Below are positions 4,989-6,537 of a DNA stretch of 6,537 nucleotides, in pieces (positions within the stretch are counted from its first letter, which is position 1; each line of letters opens with the position of its first letter). Both the position numbers and the translations under genes were made by a program. The notes beneath the pieces are model-generated. The model had not been told where the DNA came from. It made no database searches and saw only the letters and a list, made by a program, of their open reading frames with translations. Location: contig CAKVCS010000060.1 of NCBI GenBank assembly GCA_934725785.1, forward strand, positions 1 to 6,537, read 5' to 3'. This DNA is from an uncultured Bacteroidales bacterium (lineage in GTDB: Bacteria > Bacteroidota > Bacteroidia > Bacteroidales > Marinilabiliaceae).

Positions 4989-6221
4989 TCACCCGAAAAA
5001 GAGATAAGCGAAGGCTATGGCGGCCAAGACGCCTGCCACATCGGCGATGAGGCCGCACGCCACGGCGTGGCGAGTGTCCTTTATTCCGACAGAGCCGAAG
5101 TAGACGGCAAGGATGAAGAAAGTGGTGTCGGCCGCCCCTTGGAACATGCATGACAGACGGCCTGCGAAAGAGTCCGGCCCGCACGTCTGCATGCACTCAA
5201 TCATAAACCCCCTGGCCCCGCTGCCGCTCAGCGGCTTCATAAAGGCCGTAGGCAGCGCGTCGACGAAGCGGCCGTCCGCCCCACAGAGGGCGGTGAGAGA
5301 CCGCACCCCGTCCAGCAAGAAGTCGAGGGCGCCCGAGGCGCGGAACATGCCCACGGCCACGAGCATTGCCACAAGGAAAGGTATGATGCCGACGGCGGTC
5401 CGGAACCCGTCTTTCGCCCCTTCAATGAACGCTTCGTAGACATTGACCCGCCGCCAGAGCGCCAAGGCGACGAAACAACAGATTACGAGCAGCAGGATGA
5501 CCGAAGAGGCGGCCACAGACACGGCCTGAACCGTCTCGCGGCCGGCCCCACGGAGGGTGAGTACGAGTGCGCCGAGGAGGACGGCCAGCCCGCCAAGATA
5601 GCCGAGGACCACACGATTGAGAAGATTTATCTTCTGGAACGCCGCCACCGCCACGAGGCCGGCAAGAGTGGAGACGAAAGTGGAGAGCAACAGGGGGATG
5701 AACACGTCGGCCGGATTGGCAGCCCCGCACTGCTGCCTGTAAGCCATGATGGAGACGGGAATCAACGTAAGGCCGCTCGTGTTCAAGACGAGGAACATTA
5801 TTTGCGCGTCGGAGGCACTCTCCTTGCTCTCGTTGAGAGACTGCAGCTCGGCCATAGCCTTGAGTCCCATTGGCGTCGCGGCATTATCCAGTCCAAGCAT
5901 GTTGGCGGCTATATTCATTGTCATCGCGCCGTGGGCCGGGTGACCCTTTGGCACGCCTGGGAAAAGGCGGGAGAAGAGGGGGCTTATGGCCCTGCTCAGG
6001 CCGCCCACCGCGCCCCCGGCCTCGCCAACCCTCATGAGGCCGAGCCAAAGGGTGAGCACACCGGTAAGGTAGAGTGAAATCTCGAAACCGGACTTGGCGG
6101 ACGAGAACGTCGAATCGACAACGGCTGAGAGCGCCGAGGCGTCGCCCGTGAAGACGAAGCGCGCAATGGCCACGGCCGAGGCTGCAATGATAAAAAAGAC
6201 CCAGATGTAGTTGAGAGCCAT
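4989..6221 (-). CDS. SpmA-SpmB fusion, Gate/nucleoside-recognition membrane protein
   Basis: A 410-residue polytopic membrane protein made of two Gate-type (nucleoside recognition) halves. In spore-forming Firmicutes these are separate proteins, SpmA (about 196 residues) and SpmB (about 178). The SpmA-like half (about 1-200) has NMLGLDNAATPMGLKAM (107-123). The SpmB-like half (about 235-410) has KPLSGSGARG (329-338) and GAADTTFFILAVYFGSVGI (362-380). Hydrophobic helices occur near 3-22, 47-63, 142-160, 172-195, 206-224, 234-255, 275-293, 366-380 and 386-408. Spm proteins are needed for spore-core dehydration in Bacillus, but this lineage does not sporulate, so a transporter role with unknown substrate is the best inference. 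ATG 6221 directly opens a membrane helix. It is monocistronic by signals: its own promoter is just upstream, and carA has another. No clear terminator follows its stop. Confidence 0.9.
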   Translation of the reverse strand: MALNYIWVFFIIAASAVAIARFVFTGDASALSAVVDSTFSSAKSGFEISLYLTGVLTLWLGLMRVGEAGGAVGGLSRAISPLFSRLFPGVPKGHPAHGAMTMNIAANMLGLDNAATPMGLKAMAELQSLNESKESASDAQIMFLVLNTSGLTLIPVSIMAYRQQCGAANPADVFIPLLLSTFVSTLAGLVAVAAFQKINLLNRVVLGYLGGLAVLLGALVLTLRGAGRETVQAVSVAASSVILLLVICCFVALALWRRVNVYEAFIEGAKDGFRTAVGIIPFLVAMLVAVGMFRASGALDFLLDGVRSLTALCGADGRFVDALPTAFMKPLSGSGARGFMIECMQTCGPDSFAGRLSCMFQGAADTTFFILAVYFGSVGIKDTRHAVACGLIADVAGVLAAIAFAYLFFG

Positions 6222-6248
6222 TAGCTTGGGTTCTATGAAGAGCTTACT

Positions 6249-6264
6249 TGCCGAGCTTTCGGCA
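6249..6264 (-). promoter_or_regulatory. 5'-end stem-loop in the spmAB leader
   Basis: TGCCGA and TCGGCA form a 6-bp stem with a 4-nt AAGC loop. It begins within a few nucleotides of the predicted transcription start, near 6265, in a leader of about 45 nt. A stem this close to the 5' end could protect the mRNA; this is inference. Confidence 0.35.
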
Positions 6265-6270
6265 CGAGGG

Positions 6271-6301
6271 CAAAGTTACGCAATGGGAGCCGAGCGCACA
6301 A
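6271..6301 (-). promoter_or_regulatory. spmAB promoter (Bacteroidota type)
   Basis: The -7 box TAACTTTG (6271-6278) matches TAnnTTTG exactly, with TTG (6299-6301) exactly 20 nt upstream. The TTG lies only 3 bases past the T-tract of the pgi terminator, so terminator and promoter abut. Confidence 0.8.
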
Positions 6302-6304
6302 GAC

Positions 6305-6339
6305 AAAAGGCCCGCGGGCGCCGACAGCGCCCGCGGGCC
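6305..6339 (-). terminator. Intrinsic terminator of pgi
   Basis: A perfect 13-bp GC stem (6327-6339 with 6309-6321) encloses a 5-nt loop and is followed on the minus strand by TTTTG. It starts 30 nt after the pgi stop codon. The plus-strand side is followed by ATGAG, so the terminator acts on the minus strand. Confidence 0.9.
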
Positions 6340-6368
6340 ATGAGTATCGATACGTGGGCCTTGCCTGC

Positions 6369-6537
6369 TTACTTGGCGAGGCGGGCCTTGATAGCCTTGG
6401 TGGCCTCCTCGTAGCCCGGCTTCTCGAGCAGCGCGAACATATTCTTCTTGTAGGCCTCGACCCCCGGCTGGTTGAACGGGTTGACGCCGAGGACGTAGCC
6501 AGAAATGCCGCAAGCCTTCTCGAAGAAGTAAATGAGC
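6369..6537 (-). CDS. pgi: Glucose-6-phosphate isomerase, C-terminal end only
   Basis: Interconverts glucose-6-phosphate and fructose-6-phosphate in glycolysis and gluconeogenesis. Only the last 55 codons plus the TAA stop lie in the window; the gene continues past the right edge. The visible part, beginning LIYFFEKACGISGYVLGVNP, contains NPFNQPGVEAYKKNMFALL (residues 19-37 of the fragment), the highly conserved C-terminal segment of bacterial Pgi (NPFDQPGVExxK, with the lysine that contacts substrate in the family). Here the usual D is N. The end, EEATKAIKARLAK, is the expected short tail. A strong terminator follows 30 nt after the stop, so it is the last gene of its transcript. Confidence 0.93.
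   Translation of the reverse strand, partial: LIYFFEKACGISGYVLGVNPFNQPGVEAYKKNMFALLEKPGYEEATKAIKARLAK

Noticed and set aside
1..6537. Mobile element, phage, defence, CRISPR or biosynthetic cluster
   Set aside because: No transposase, integrase, terminal repeats, direct-repeat array or clustered accessory genes were seen. Apart from one unassigned hypothetical, the genes belong to known families, mostly housekeeping, and all lie on one strand.

Overview
The window reads as ordinary chromosomal DNA from a GC-rich member of the order Bacteroidales (Bacteroidota). Three things point there. First, the proteins: ParE, CarA, GreA and glucose-6-phosphate isomerase have the sequence character I know from Bacteroides and Prevotella relatives, recalled without a search. 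Second, the promoters: most leaders carry the Bacteroidota -7 box TAnnTTTG rather than a sigma70 -10 box, and two have TTG exactly 20 nt upstream of it. Third, most starts lack a Shine-Dalgarno sequence. Family or genus cannot be fixed from this stretch.

All seven genes lie on the minus strand, so transcription runs from high to low coordinates. At the right edge is the 3' end of pgi (6369-6537), closed by a strong intrinsic terminator. A promoter directly abutting that terminator drives a SpmA-SpmB fusion membrane protein (4989-6221). Then comes carA (3778-4869), with its own -7 box and a GC-rich structured leader, followed by a 13-bp hairpin. Next is a lineage-type hypothetical protein with one membrane helix and a long charged coil (3069-3620). 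After it a clear promoter and a leader of about 165 nt precede greA (2347-2832) and a HIT-family hydrolase (1912-2310), which look like a two-gene operon ending in an intrinsic terminator. That terminator overlaps the promoter of parE (1-1703), which is cut by the left edge.

Functionally these are housekeeping genes: chromosome decatenation (ParE), transcript-cleavage elongation factor (GreA), nucleotide hydrolysis (HIT), the first step of pyrimidine and arginine synthesis (CarA), glycolysis (Pgi), and a probable transporter of unknown substrate (SpmAB). Every intergenic stretch is shorter than 300 bases and is described. There is no mobile element, CRISPR array, tRNA, rRNA or defence cluster. 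I did not find a new multi-gene system. The most worthwhile leads are regulatory: a terminator-like hairpin in the greA leader, overlapping terminator and promoter pairs, and alternative GC-rich pairings around the carA promoter. The membrane and coiled-coil hypothetical protein is the only gene without an assigned family.
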